NCBI RefSeq assembly: GCF_030270585.1
Contig: NZ_BSYI01000002.1
Span: 1 to 64,000 of the forward strand
DNA from: Paralimibaculum aggregatum
Lineage (GTDB): Bacteria; Pseudomonadota; Alphaproteobacteria; Rhodobacterales; Rhodobacteraceae
Reading direction: 5' to 3'
Length of the DNA stretch: 64,000 bases
This document shows, piece after piece, positions 28,902-37,595 of the stretch (positions are counted from its first letter, which is position 1; each line of letters opens with the position of its first letter). Both the position numbers and the translations under genes were made by a program. A model generated the notes under the pieces. That model saw only the letters and a list, made by a program, of their open reading frames with translations. It did no database searches and was not told the origin of the DNA.

Positions 28902-29513
28902 TCAGGAGGCGGCGAGATCGGCGATCAGCCGCTCCACGTCGCCGTTGCGGGCCGAGAGCATCGCGCCGACCTCCTCGCGCTGGGTGACCAGCAGCGAGAC
29001 CCCCTCGATCACGATATCGGCGATCACCACGCGGCCCGGCCGGTCGGAGACCAGCCAGTCCACCATCACCGGGGTCGAGCTCGGCTGGCTGACCTGGCTC
29101 TTGACGCGCAGGCCCCGGCGGCCGTCGTCCTCGACCTTGTCGATGGTCACCGACTGCCCGGCATAATCGGCGAAGCGGCGGGCATAGACGCCGGAGAGGA
29201 AGGTCAGGAAGGCCTTCTCGAAGCGGCCCTGCTGGTCGGCGTTCATCTCGCGCCAGATCGGCCCGGCGGCGAAGCGCGCGATCTGCGGCATCGCGGCATA
29301 CTGGGTGAGGATCCGCGCCAGCGGCTTGGCCTTGGTTTCCGCCGCGCCGGGGCTCGAGGCGAGCGCGATCACCTCGTCGACGGCGGCGCGCACATGCTCC
29401 ATCGCGGCCTCCGCCTCGAGCGCGGCCGCCGCGGAGGGCGCGAGCACCGCGGTGCCGGCGGCCAGGAATGCGGCGGCGCCGCCATGCAGGATGGTCCGAC
29501 GGGTGAGGCTCAT
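28902..29513 (-). CDS. MlaC/Ttg2D-family phospholipid-binding protein, Tat-type signal
   Basis: A 203-residue periplasmic protein of the MlaC family, which shuttles phospholipids for outer-membrane lipid asymmetry. The N-terminus MSLTRRTILHGGAAAFLAAG has twin arginines, consistent with Tat export. The mature part has the family pattern of a LTFLSGVYARRFADYAGQSV-like stretch and WLVSDRPGRVVIADIVIEGVSLLVTQREE. GAGGAG precedes the start. The other Mla genes are not adjacent, so it is an orphan member in this window. Confidence 0.9.
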   Translation of the reverse strand: MSLTRRTILHGGAAAFLAAGTAVLAPSAAAALEAEAAMEHVRAAVDEVIALASSPGAAETKAKPLARILTQYAAMPQIARFAAGPIWREMNADQQGRFEKAFLTFLSGVYARRFADYAGQSVTIDKVEDDGRRGLRVKSQVSQPSSTPVMVDWLVSDRPGRVVIADIVIEGVSLLVTQREEVGAMLSARNGDVERLIADLAAS

Positions 29514-29887
29514 CTTGTGGCTCTCCTCTTCGCTTGCTGTGGCGGGGCTCGCCCGCGCGCGCCGGCCGTCAGGCCGACCTGTCCGGGACCTGACTTATGC
29601 GATCCGGATGCGGCTGCAAATGGGCGATCGCATGGCCGGCCAGGTGTGTTGCGCTTAACCGTCTGTTACGGCTTGACCGGCAAGGCTGATGGCGCTTGCC
29701 GTGGCTGGGGCAAAGCGGTAGTGACGGAGCCATGCGGGTCGGTCACCGACCCGGAATGCGGGCGCAACGCACCGACGGGCCGTGGTGCCAGTCCCGCAGC
29801 GGATAGAGCGGCCCAGGCGGCCGGGGCGACGGCACAGCGCCATATGCGCGGCTCACGCGCCCCGCCCACCGCGAGACGGAACCGGAT
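29514..29887. other. Divergent intergenic region between mlaC-like and type I secretion genes
   Basis: This 374-bp gap holds promoters for both flanking genes, but no strong -35/-10 pair is visible. It contains a 7-bp perfect hairpin, GGGTCGG-TCA-CCGACCC (29736-29752), which could be an operator or leader structure. It also has a near-CtrA element, TTAA-N7-TTAC (29655-29669), with one mismatch to the consensus. No coding sequence is supported. Confidence 0.4.
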
Positions 29888-31783
29888 ATGAAGAGAGAAC
29901 ACGGCGTAGCCGAATTGCGCAAGGCCATGGGCGAATGCCGATGGCACTTCACCAACGTCGCAATCTTCAGCGTATTCGTGAACCTGCTGATGCTCACGGG
30001 TCCGCTGTTCATGCTCCAGACCTATGACCGGGTGCTGACCAGCCGCTCGGAGGAGACGCTCGTCGCGCTGCTGATCCTCGTCACGGCGCTGTTCGGGATG
30101 TTCGGCATCCTCGACTTCGCCCGCGGCCGGGTGCTGGCCCGCGCCGGCGCGCGGTTCCAGAGCCTGCTCGACAGCCGGGTGTTCTCGGCGATCCTGCGCC
30201 GCTCGGTCTCGCCGGCCGAGCGGGCCCGGCCGAACACCGCCGCGCGCGATCTCGATTCGATCCGCGGCCTGCTCTCGAGCCCGGCGCCCTTCGCCCTCTT
30301 CGACGTGCCCTGGACGCCGATCTTCCTGGCGCTGATCTTCCTCTTCCACCCGCTGATGGGCTTCGTCGCGGTCGGCGGCGGGATCATCCTGATCACCCTC
30401 ACCGCGCTCAACCAGCAGCGCTCGAAGGAGCCCAACGCCGAATACCAGGCGGCGAGCTACGAGGCGGAGAACCTCGGCGAGGCGATGCGCCAGAACGCCG
30501 AGGTGGTGCAGGGCCTCGGCATGCACAAGGCCGGCAAGGCGCGCTGGGAGGCGCTCCGCCAGGAGGCGCTGGAGAAGCAGCTGCTGGCCTCGGACCGGAC
30601 CTCGTCCTACTCCTCCTCCTCGAAGGCGCTGCGCTTCTACCTGCAGTCGGTGATGCTCGCGGTCGGCGCCTGGCTGGTGCTCTACCAGGAGATCTCGCCC
30701 GGCATGATGATCGCCGGCTCGATCCTGATGGGCCGCGCGCTGGCGCCGATCGAGCAGGCCATCGGCCAGTGGTCCGGCGCGCAGCGGGCGGTGCGCGGCT
30801 GGCGCTCGCTCGGCGAGATGCTGGAGCGCATCGCGCCGGAGGGCCGCAAGACCGAGCTGCCGAAGCCGAAGGGCTATCTCGACGTGCAGAAGGTCTCGGT
30901 GCTGGCGCCCGGCGAGGACGTGCCGGCGCTGCGCGGCATCTCCTTCAAGGTCGAGCCCGGCCAGGCAATCGGCGTGATCGGCCCCTCGGGCGCCGGCAAG
31001 TCGACGCTGGCCAAGGTGCTCACCGGGGTCTGGCCGCCGGCCGCCGGCAAGGTGCGGCTCGACGGCGCCGCGCTCGACCAGTGGCCGCACGAGGAGCTCG
31101 GCAAGCATATCGGCTATCTCGCGCAGGATATCGGCCTCTTCGCCGGCTCGGTGGCGGAGAACATCGCCCGCCTCTCGACGCAGCCGGACGACGCCCAGGT
31201 GGTGCTCGCCTCGCAGCGCGCCGGGGCGCATGACCTGCTGCTGAGCCTGCCGCAGGGCTACAACACCCAGATCGGCTATGGCGGCGGCCGGCTCTCGGGC
31301 GGCCAGCGCCAGCGCGTGGCGCTGGCCCGCGCGCTCTATGGCGATCCGCCGGTGCTGGTGCTCGACGAGCCCAACGCCAACCTCGACGCCCAGGGCGAGC
31401 AGGCGCTGGTCGACGCGATCCGCGACGCCAAGTCCCGCGGCAAGACCGTGGTGGTGATGGCGCACCGGCCCTCGGCGATCGCCGCCTGCGACCTGCTGCT
31501 GATGATCGACAAGGGCCTGCAGGTGGACTTCGGCCCGCGCGACGAGGTGCTGAAGAAACGCACGCGCAACTATCCCCAGCTGGTCGGCGGCAAGGGCGGC
31601 GCCCGGAGCGGCGCGGCCGGTGCCCAGGCCGGCCAGGCGGCCACGGCGGGCCAGGCGGCGCAGCCCGCGGCCGCGGCTGCCCAGCCCGCGGCGGGCCAGC
31701 CCTCCAAGCCCGGCCAGCCGGCGATCGGCGCGACCATCTCGATGGATCCCGCCTCGATGTTCGGCAAGGGGGACAAGCAATGA
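29888..31783 (+). CDS. Type I secretion system permease/ATPase (PrtD/HlyB-like)
   Basis: A 631-residue inner-membrane ABC exporter. Membrane helices span about residues 20-300, with the PrtD-type N-terminus (LLMLTGPLFMLQTYDRVLTSRS). The ATPase domain has Walker A GPSGAGKS (365-372), signature LSGGQRQRVALARAL and Walker B VLVLDEPNANLD. After the ATPase domain a low-complexity Ala/Gln/Pro tail of about 70 residues (GQAATAGQAAQPAAAAAQ) is present, longer than usual. Its stop overlaps the next gene's ATG (ATGA). With the downstream adaptor it exports a protein in one step; no RTX-type substrate or TolC is adjacent. Confidence 0.95.
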   Translation: MKREHGVAELRKAMGECRWHFTNVAIFSVFVNLLMLTGPLFMLQTYDRVLTSRSEETLVALLILVTALFGMFGILDFARGRVLARAGARFQSLLDSRVFSAILRRSVSPAERARPNTAARDLDSIRGLLSSPAPFALFDVPWTPIFLALIFLFHPLMGFVAVGGGIILITLTALNQQRSKEPNAEYQAASYEAENLGEAMRQNAEVVQGLGMHKAGKARWEALRQEALEKQLLASDRTSSYSSSSKALRFYLQSVMLAVGAWLVLYQEISPGMMIAGSILMGRALAPIEQAIGQWSGAQRAVRGWRSLGEMLERIAPEGRKTELPKPKGYLDVQKVSVLAPGEDVPALRGISFKVEPGQAIGVIGPSGAGKSTLAKVLTGVWPPAAGKVRLDGAALDQWPHEELGKHIGYLAQDIGLFAGSVAENIARLSTQPDDAQVVLASQRAGAHDLLLSLPQGYNTQIGYGGGRLSGGQRQRVALARALYGDPPVLVLDEPNANLDAQGEQALVDAIRDAKSRGKTVVVMAHRPSAIAACDLLLMIDKGLQVDFGPRDEVLKKRTRNYPQLVGGKGGARSGAAGAQAGQAATAGQAAQPAAAAAQPAAGQPSKPGQPAIGATISMDPASMFGKGDKQ

Positions 31784-33135
31784 CGCTCAAGCTGCAAGGG
31801 CCGGCACCGGCCCCCGCCGCCCAGGCCGCCCCCGCCGCCAAGGGCGACAAGTGGAGCGCCCGCGGCTATGTCCGGCTCGGGCTGATCGGCGTGGCGCTGC
31901 TGGTCGGCGGCCTCGGCACCTGGGGCGCCACCGCCAAGCTCGCCGGCGCCGTGGTGGCGCAGGGCTCGCTGCGCGTCACCGGGCAGCAGCAGGTGGTGCA
32001 GCACCCCGATGGCGGGGTGGTCGGCGAGATCCTCGTCGAGGAGGGCGACCGGGTCGAGGGCGGCGAGGTCCTCGTGCGGCTCGACGGCACCTCGCTGCGC
32101 TCCGAGCTGATCGCGCTCGAGGGCCAGCTGTTCGAGCTGATGGCCCGGCGCGGCCGGCTGATGGCCGAGCAGGCCGAGCTCGACACCATCACCTTCGACC
32201 AGGAGCTGCTGGAGGCGGCGGAGGCCGATCCCGACGTGGCGATCCTCGTGCAGGGCCAGCGCAACCTCTTCGAGGCGCGGCGCCAGACCATGGATCGCGA
32301 GATCGAGGTGATGGGCGAGCGCCAGGCGCAGATCGAGGAGCAGATCCTCGGCACCGAGGCCGAGCTCAACGCGCTCGGCGAGCAGATCGCCCTGATCGAG
32401 GACGAGCTCGAGGATCTCGTGAGCCTCGCCGACCGGGGCCTCACCACCAACGAGCGCGTCGTCAGCCGCAAGCGCGAGAAGGCCCGCCTCGCCGGCCAGC
32501 TCGGGCAGATGACCTCGCAGAACGCCCGGCTCAAGGGGCAGATCTCGGAGATCGAGATCGAGCAGCTCCGGATGAAGGACACCCGCCGCGAGGAGGCGAT
32601 CTCCGAGCTGCGCGAGATCGGCTTCCGCGAGCTCGAGCTGAAGCAGCGGCGGATCCAGCTCAAGGAGCAGCTCGACCGGCTCGACATCCGCGCGCCGCGC
32701 GGCGGCATCGTCTACGACAAGCGGGTCTTCGCGCTGAAATCGGTGATCCGCCCGGCCGATCCGATCCTGTTCATCGTGCCCACCGATACCGGCATGGTGA
32801 TCGAGGCCAAGGTCGAGCCGATCAACATCGACGTGGTCTATCCCGGCCAGGACACGGTGCTGCGCTTCTCCGCCTTCAACACCCGCACCACGCCGGAGCT
32901 GTTCGGCTATGTCGTGCGCAAGTCGCCCGACGTGTTCACCGACGAGGCCACCGGCGCGCAGTTCTACAAGGTCGATATCGAGCTGAAGGACGGCGAGCTG
33001 GAGAAGCTCGAGGGGCTGGAGCTGGTCGCCGGCATGCCGGTGGAGACCCATATCCAGACCGGCGAGCGCACGCCGCTGAACTACATCGTCAAGCCGATGA
33101 TGGACTATATCAACCGGGCGGCGCGCGAGGAGTGA
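31780..33135 (+). CDS. HlyD-family type I secretion periplasmic adaptor
   Basis: A 451-residue membrane-fusion protein with one N-terminal membrane helix (about residues 30-52). A lipoyl half-motif follows (QHPDGGVVGEILVEEGDRVEGGEVLVRLDG, about 68-97), then a long coiled coil (about 105-290), the second lipoyl half and a beta-barrel ending with the family-typical GMPVETHIQTGERTPLNYIVKPMMDYINRA. It links the preceding ATPase to an outer-membrane channel. The 4-bp overlap with the ATPase gene indicates stoichiometric co-translation. Pro/Ala residues at positions 5-22 are low-complexity. Confidence 0.95.
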   Translation: MTLKLQGPAPAPAAQAAPAAKGDKWSARGYVRLGLIGVALLVGGLGTWGATAKLAGAVVAQGSLRVTGQQQVVQHPDGGVVGEILVEEGDRVEGGEVLVRLDGTSLRSELIALEGQLFELMARRGRLMAEQAELDTITFDQELLEAAEADPDVAILVQGQRNLFEARRQTMDREIEVMGERQAQIEEQILGTEAELNALGEQIALIEDELEDLVSLADRGLTTNERVVSRKREKARLAGQLGQMTSQNARLKGQISEIEIEQLRMKDTRREEAISELREIGFRELELKQRRIQLKEQLDRLDIRAPRGGIVYDKRVFALKSVIRPADPILFIVPTDTGMVIEAKVEPINIDVVYPGQDTVLRFSAFNTRTTPELFGYVVRKSPDVFTDEATGAQFYKVDIELKDGELEKLEGLELVAGMPVETHIQTGERTPLNYIVKPMMDYINRAAREE

Positions 33136-33143
33136 GCCGCCCC

Positions 33144-33170
33144 GGCCCCGCCGGCGCGGCGGGGCCATTT
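33144..33170 (+). terminator. Terminator hairpin after the type I secretion operon
   Basis: GGCCCCGCC (33144-33152) pairs perfectly with GGCGGGGCC (33158-33166) around GGCGC, followed by ATTTC. It lies 9 bp after the adaptor stop, the expected place for an intrinsic terminator in a GC-rich genome. Confidence 0.6.
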
Positions 33171-33197
33171 CCCGCGCCGCCGCCCGGCCTTCGCCGC

Positions 33198-33262
33198 GAC
33201 CCCGGTCACGGTCCCGGCCACGGGCCCAGTCACGAACCCCGTCGCGGGCCGAACCGCGGGCC
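33198..33262 (+). repeat. Degenerate 12-bp tandem repeat
   Basis: About five imperfect copies of a 12-bp phrase (CCCGGTCACGGT, CCCGGCCACGGG, CCCAGTCACGAA, CCCGTCGCGGGC) sit between the secretion operon terminator and the next gene. No coding role is seen. Confidence 0.5.
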
Positions 33263-33323
33263 TTGACGGCGGCGCCGGATCCCCCAACCTCTCGGTTGTG
33301 CTGCGGTTGCGAGGGAGGCCCCG

Positions 33324-34556
33324 ATGGCGGCGATGGATGGCGAGCCCGAGGACCCCTCTGCCGGGCCAGCGGCGGAGGACGGCGCCGAGCTGCAGGTCGA
33401 GCTGCACCGCGGCATGGAGAGCATCCCGGCGGCCGACTGGGATGCCTGCGCGGCGCCCGAGCGCGCCGATGGCGGGCGCCCGCTGCAACCCTTCCTGACC
33501 CATGCCTGGCTCGCCGCCTTCGAGGAGAGCGGCTCGGCCACGCCCGAGACCGGCTGGGCGCCGCACCACCTCGTCGCCCGCATCGACGGGCGCGCGGTGG
33601 CGGCGATGCCGCTCTATCTCAAGGGCCACAGCCAGGGCGAGTATGTCTTCGACCATTCCTGGGCCCATGCCTTCCACCATGCCGGCGGGGACTACTATCC
33701 CAAGCTGCAGTCGGCGGTGCCCTTCACCCCGGCCACCGGCCCGCGGCTGCTGGTGCGGCCGGATGCGCCGGTGGCCGCCGACAGCCTGCGCGGCGCGCTG
33801 CTGCAGGCGGCGGTGGAGATCGCCGAGGCCAGCGAGCTCTCCTCGCTGCACGTGACCTTCTGCACCGAGGCGGAATGGCGCCTCGGCGGCCGGCTCGGCC
33901 TGCTGCAGCGCACCGACCAGCAGTTCCACTGGGAGAACCGCGGCTATGGCAGCTTCGAGGGTTTCCTCGCCGATCTGGCCTCGCGCAAGCGCAAGGCGGT
34001 GCGGAAGGAGCGCGCCCGCGCCACCGAGAACGGCGTGACCATCCACTGGCTCACCGGCGACGACATCCGCCCCGAGCACTGGGACGCCTTCTGGCGCTTC
34101 TACCAGGACACCGGCAGCCGCAAATGGGGCACGCCCTATCTCACCCGCGCCTTCTTCGAGATCGCGCAGGCGCGGCTGCGCGACGACATCCTCCTGGTGT
34201 TCTGCGCCCGCGAGGGCCGCTGGATCGCCGGGGCGATGAACGTGATCGGGCGGGAGGTGCTGTTCGGGCGCTACTGGGGCTGCACCGAGCACCACCCCTG
34301 CCTGCATTTCGAGACCTGCTACTATCAGGCGATCGACTTCGCCATCGCCGAGGGGCTGGCCCGGGTCGAGGCCGGCGCGCAGGGCGATCACAAGCTGGCC
34401 CGCGGCTATGCGCCGGTGACCACGCATTCGCTGCACCACCTGACCCATCCGGGGCTGCAGGCGGCGGTGCGGCGCTATCTCAAGGGCGAGCGCCAGGCGG
34501 TCGCCGAGGAGAGCGCGGCGCTGGCGCGGATGACGCCGTTCCGCAAGGGCGACTGA
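33324..34556 (+). CDS. FemAB/GNAT-like N-acyltransferase family protein (DUF482 type)
   Basis: A 410-residue cytoplasmic protein of the GNAT superfamily branch annotated as DUF482 or peptidogalycan biosynthesis. Conserved-looking blocks are FLTHAWLAAFEESG, EYVFDHSWAHAFHHAGGDYYPKLQ, ENRGYGSFEGFLADLASRKRKAVRKERA and the C-terminal GCTEHHPCLHFETCYYQAIDFAIAEG followed by EAGAQGDHKLARGYAPV. The acyl acceptor is unknown. The N-terminal 25 residues are acidic and low-complexity, so a slightly later start is possible. A 16-18-bp repeat tract follows the stop. Confidence 0.85.
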   Translation: MAAMDGEPEDPSAGPAAEDGAELQVELHRGMESIPAADWDACAAPERADGGRPLQPFLTHAWLAAFEESGSATPETGWAPHHLVARIDGRAVAAMPLYLKGHSQGEYVFDHSWAHAFHHAGGDYYPKLQSAVPFTPATGPRLLVRPDAPVAADSLRGALLQAAVEIAEASELSSLHVTFCTEAEWRLGGRLGLLQRTDQQFHWENRGYGSFEGFLADLASRKRKAVRKERARATENGVTIHWLTGDDIRPEHWDAFWRFYQDTGSRKWGTPYLTRAFFEIAQARLRDDILLVFCAREGRWIAGAMNVIGREVLFGRYWGCTEHHPCLHFETCYYQAIDFAIAEGLARVEAGAQGDHKLARGYAPVTTHSLHHLTHPGLQAAVRRYLKGERQAVAEESAALARMTPFRKGD

Positions 34557-34645
34557 GCGCAGGGGCGACCGGCCGCAGGGGCGACTGGGCGCAGGGGCGA
34601 CAGGCCGCAGGGGCCACAGGCCGCAGGGGCGACCGCGCGCAGGCA
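34557..34645 (+). repeat. 16-18-bp tandem repeat (CGCAGGGGCGAC type)
   Basis: Directly after the FemAB-like stop, the phrase (G/C)CGCAGGGGC(G/C)AC(C/T/A)GG recurs five to six times with a 16-18-bp spacing. It is non-coding and lies between convergent genes. Confidence 0.7.
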
Positions 34646-34698
34646 GGGCGCCGGCGCCCGGGGAAGGCCCCCGGATGCCGGCCGGATCGGGCGGCGCC

Positions 34699-35190
34699 TC
34701 AGCCCGCCATCGCGGCCATCAGGGCCTCGGCGGAGGTGTTGCCCGCCTCGCCCGGATTGTCCTCGATCTTCAGCACCTTGACCGTGCCGTCCTCGACCAG
34801 CGCGGCGAAGCGCTTGGCGCGGCCGACGAGGCCCACCACATCGGCCGAGAAGTCGAGCCCCATTGCCTTGACGAAGCCGCCCGCCGGGTCGCCCACCATG
34901 CGGATGCCGGCCTCCGAGGCGCCGGTCGCGGCCCCCCAGGCACCCATCACGAAGGGGTCGTTCACCGAGAGGCAGACCACCGCGTCGACGCCCCGCGCCT
35001 TCAGCGCGTCCATGCCGTTGACGAAGCTCGGCACATGGGTGTTGGAGCAGGTCGGCGTGAAGGCGCCGGGCACCGCGAAGAGCGCCACGGTCTTGCCGCC
35101 GAAGAGCTCGGCGGTGGTGACCTGGCCGGGGCCTTCCGCGGTCATCTCGAGCAGCGTCGCCTCGGGGAGCTTCTGTCCGGTCTCGATCAT
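34699..35190 (-). CDS. Peroxiredoxin, Prx5/atypical 2-Cys group
   Basis: A 163-residue thiol peroxidase of the Prx5 (PMP20-like) family. The peroxidatic Cys is C48 in VPGAFTPTCSNTHVPSF. The family helix DALKARGVDAVVCLSVNDPFVMGAW follows, with a second Cys that could serve as partner. It probably uses glutathione/glutaredoxin or thioredoxin to reduce peroxides. Length is normal. The leader contains AAGGAC before the ATG. It is the second peroxiredoxin type in this window. Confidence 0.95.
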   Translation of the reverse strand: MIETGQKLPEATLLEMTAEGPGQVTTAELFGGKTVALFAVPGAFTPTCSNTHVPSFVNGMDALKARGVDAVVCLSVNDPFVMGAWGAATGASEAGIRMVGDPAGGFVKAMGLDFSADVVGLVGRAKRFAALVEDGTVKVLKIEDNPGEAGNTSAEALMAAMAG

Positions 35191-35260
35191 CGCATGTCCT
35201 TCCCTGGTTGCATGACGGTCCGCGCCAGCATCTAGCCGGATTCGTCGCCGCAGGGAACAG

Positions 35261-36016
35261 TCACGCGCGCGCGGCCGCCGCCCGCCGCCGCAGCAGGCCC
35301 AGCATCCCGAGCGCCGAGAGCAGCAGCGGCAGCGCCGCCGGCACCGGCACCACCGGCCCCTCCGCCCCGGTCACGCCGCCGCCCCAGACGATGTCCGGGT
35401 CGTGGTCGAGCAGGCTCGCCGAATTGCCGAACACCAGCGAGCTGACGAAATCGCCCTCGGCCAGCCCGAGATCGCCGAGATCGAGCCCCAGCACATAGAC
35501 GCCGAAGCTGGTGGCGGAGCCGCCGACCTGGGCATCGGTGAGAAAGCCGAGCACGGTGAAATCGGCAAACGTGCCGGCCGCGCCGGTGAGGCTGGCGGAG
35601 AGGTTCTCCACCTCGTCGTTGGTCGGGTCGTTCGCCGGCACCGGGTTGTTCGCGGCATCGGTCGGGGTATCGCCCGATTCGAAGGCGATGATGTCGATGC
35701 CGGGAATGTTGAGGATGGTGTTGATGAAGAACGCCTCGAGATAGACATTGGCGTTGCCCGCCCCGGGATCGGAGCCGAGGAAGTTGAGCCGGCGCTGGGC
35801 GGCGCTGTCGTCGATGAACACCCCGCCCCAGTTGTTCCCGAGCGCGCCGATATCGGCATAGCTGTGGGAGTTCGTCGAGTAGCTCCCGGTTGCCGGTCCG
35901 AAACTCTCCACTCCGAGGGCGGGATTGACGTCATAGCTGCCGCCGATCACCACCGCCTGCGCCGCACCGGCACCAAGACCGAGAGAGAGGGCGACGGCTG
36001 AAACGAGACTGCGCAT
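35261..36016 (-). CDS. VPLPA-CTERM-like sorted secreted protein
   Basis: A 251-residue exported protein. A signal peptide (residues 1-22) is followed by a beta-rich body that is Asn/Asp-rich (SGDTPTDAANNPVPANDPTNDEVEN). The C-terminal tail is VPVPAALPLLLSALGMLGLLRRR, the PEP-CTERM/VPLPA type of sorting signal. The body resembles dispersed secreted proteins of this class with no enzyme motif. A good ribosome site (AAGGAG) and an AT-rich promoter region precede it. Confidence 0.8.
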   Translation of the reverse strand: MRSLVSAVALSLGLGAGAAQAVVIGGSYDVNPALGVESFGPATGSYSTNSHSYADIGALGNNWGGVFIDDSAAQRRLNFLGSDPGAGNANVYLEAFFINTILNIPGIDIIAFESGDTPTDAANNPVPANDPTNDEVENLSASLTGAAGTFADFTVLGFLTDAQVGGSATSFGVYVLGLDLGDLGLAEGDFVSSLVFGNSASLLDHDPDIVWGGGVTGAEGPVVPVPAALPLLLSALGMLGLLRRRAAAARA

Positions 36017-36051
36017 ATTTCACTCCTTGAATAATCATACTTACGAACTAC

Positions 36052-36085
36052 ATCTGAAATTGTATAGGATTCGGCGAAAACGAGA
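36052..36085 (-). promoter_or_regulatory. Possible promoter for the VPLPA-CTERM gene
   Basis: On the reverse strand, TATACA sits about 40-45 bp before the start codon in a clearly AT-rich island, with TACTTC 17 bp upstream as a weak -35. The AT-richness of 36017-36110 contrasts sharply with the surroundings and fits a promoter, but the -35 match is poor. Confidence 0.35.
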
Positions 36086-36153
36086 AGTATCAAACTGCCT
36101 CGACGTAATCCGGGGCAGGCCGGGCGGTCAGCGGTGCGGGATCGGGGCGGCGC

Positions 36154-36921
36154 TCAGCGCATCCCCATGCGGATCGCGCCGTCGATGCGGATCACCTCGC
36201 CGTTCATGTAGGCGGTCTCGACGATGAAGCCGGCGAGGCGCGCGAACTCCGCCGGGTCGCCGAGGCGGGAGGGATAGGGCACCTGCTGCGCGAGGCTGGC
36301 CTGCACCTCCTCCGGCAGCGCCTTCAGCATCGGCGTCGCGAAGGTGCCGGGCGCGATGGCGCAGACGCGGATGCCGTCGCGGGTCAGATCGCGCGCCGCC
36401 GGCAGGGTGAGCGCCGCGACGCCGCCCTTCGACGCGGCATAGGCGGCCTGCCCGATCTGCCCCTCATAGGCGGCGACCGAGGCGGTGTTGACGATCACCC
36501 CGCGCTCGCCGTCCGCGCCAAGCGGCTCGAGCCCGCGCATCGCCTGCGCCGCCATCGCCATCACCCGCATGGTGCCGAAGAGGTTGACCGCGACCACCGC
36601 CTCGAAGAGATCCATCGGATGCGCGCCCTTCGAGCCCGCGACCTTGGCCGCCGGCGCGATCCCGGCGCAGTTGATGGCGATCCGCGCCGGCCCGTGCGCC
36701 GCCGACGCGGCCTCGAGCGCCGCCGCCACGCTGTCGTCGCGGGTGACGTCGGTCTCGGCGAAGCGCGCGCCGATCTCGGCCGCCACCGCCTGGCCGCGCG
36801 CCGCGTCGCGGTCGAGCAGCGTCACCGGCGCGCCGCGCCCGGCCAGCAGCCGCGCGCAGGCCTCGCCGAGGCCGCTCGCCCCCCCGGTCACCACCGCCGG
36901 CGTCTCCGCTCCGATCTTCAT
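36154..36921 (-). CDS. Short-chain dehydrogenase (3-hydroxyacyl-CoA dehydrogenase type)
   Basis: A 255-residue NAD(P)-dependent oxidoreductase of the classical SDR family. The cofactor motif VTGGASGLGEA is at about residues 11-21, NCAGI is present, and the catalytic Tyr-x-x-x-Lys is in AAYAASKGGV with Ser in NTASVAAYEG. The sequence order MDLFEAVVAVNLFGTMRVM and RVCAIAPGTFATPML matches type-2 3-hydroxyacyl-CoA dehydrogenases, so beta-oxidation of short branched acyl-CoAs is the likely role. Start 36921 is supported by GGAGAGACG upstream. Confidence 0.9.
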   Translation of the reverse strand: MKIGAETPAVVTGGASGLGEACARLLAGRGAPVTLLDRDAARGQAVAAEIGARFAETDVTRDDSVAAALEAASAAHGPARIAINCAGIAPAAKVAGSKGAHPMDLFEAVVAVNLFGTMRVMAMAAQAMRGLEPLGADGERGVIVNTASVAAYEGQIGQAAYAASKGGVAALTLPAARDLTRDGIRVCAIAPGTFATPMLKALPEEVQASLAQQVPYPSRLGDPAEFARLAGFIVETAYMNGEVIRIDGAIRMGMR

Positions 36922-37011
36922 GGGCCGTCTCTCCCTGTCTGGGCTGCCCCGTCGTGCGCGCCCCGGTCTGCCTGGCGATCTCATAGCAGAGCGCCGCGGC
37001 GGGTGCACGGG

Positions 37012-37590
37012 CTAGCCCGCGGCGGCGCCCTGGAGCAGCAGCGTGATCCGGCTCTCGCCATAGCGGCGGCTGTCCACCGCCTCGGCGCCCTCGGGCGCCG
37101 GCGCCGGCTCGGCCGCGGGGCTCTCCCAGACCAGCAGCGCCCCCGGCGCCAGCCAGCCCCCGGCCAGCGCCGAGCCATGCGCCCGCAGGCCGAGATCGCT
37201 GCCATAGGGCGGGTCGAGGAACACGAGGTCGAAGGGCGCGTCGCGGCACGGGCCGAGGCGGGTGGCGTCGCGCCGCCAGATCTTGCTGACCCCGGTGAGG
37301 CCGAGCCGCTCGACATTCTCGCGAATCAGCGCGCGGGACTTCGGGAAATCGTCGACGAAGACCGCCCGCGCCGCGCCGCGCGAGAGCGCCTCGAGCCCGA
37401 GCGCCCCGGTGCCGGCGAAGAGATCCAGCACCCGGGCGCCCTCGAGCGGCGGATAGGCGCCATGCGCCAGAAGGTTGAAGAGCGCCTCGCGCACCCGGTC
37501 GGAGGTCGGGCGCAGATGCGCCGCGCCGCCGCCATCGGCCCCGGGAGCCGCCAGCCGATGCCCGCCGAACCGCCCGCCGACGATGCGCAT
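37012..37590 (-). CDS. rsmD: 16S rRNA (guanine966-N2)-methyltransferase RsmD
   Basis: A 192-residue SAM-dependent methyltransferase that modifies G966 of 16S rRNA. It opens with the family-typical MRIVGGRFGGHRL. It contains RPTSDRVREALFNLL, the SAM-binding VLDLFAGTGALGLEALSRGA and the catalytic DPPYG (in VFLDPPYGSDLG). Length is normal. It starts 5 bp after the stop of the upstream cysteine-desulfurase-like gene, so they form a two-gene unit. Confidence 0.96.
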   Translation of the reverse strand: MRIVGGRFGGHRLAAPGADGGGAAHLRPTSDRVREALFNLLAHGAYPPLEGARVLDLFAGTGALGLEALSRGAARAVFVDDFPKSRALIRENVERLGLTGVSKIWRRDATRLGPCRDAPFDLVFLDPPYGSDLGLRAHGSALAGGWLAPGALLVWESPAAEPAPAPEGAEAVDSRRYGESRITLLLQGAAAG

Positions 37591-37595
37591 CGCGC

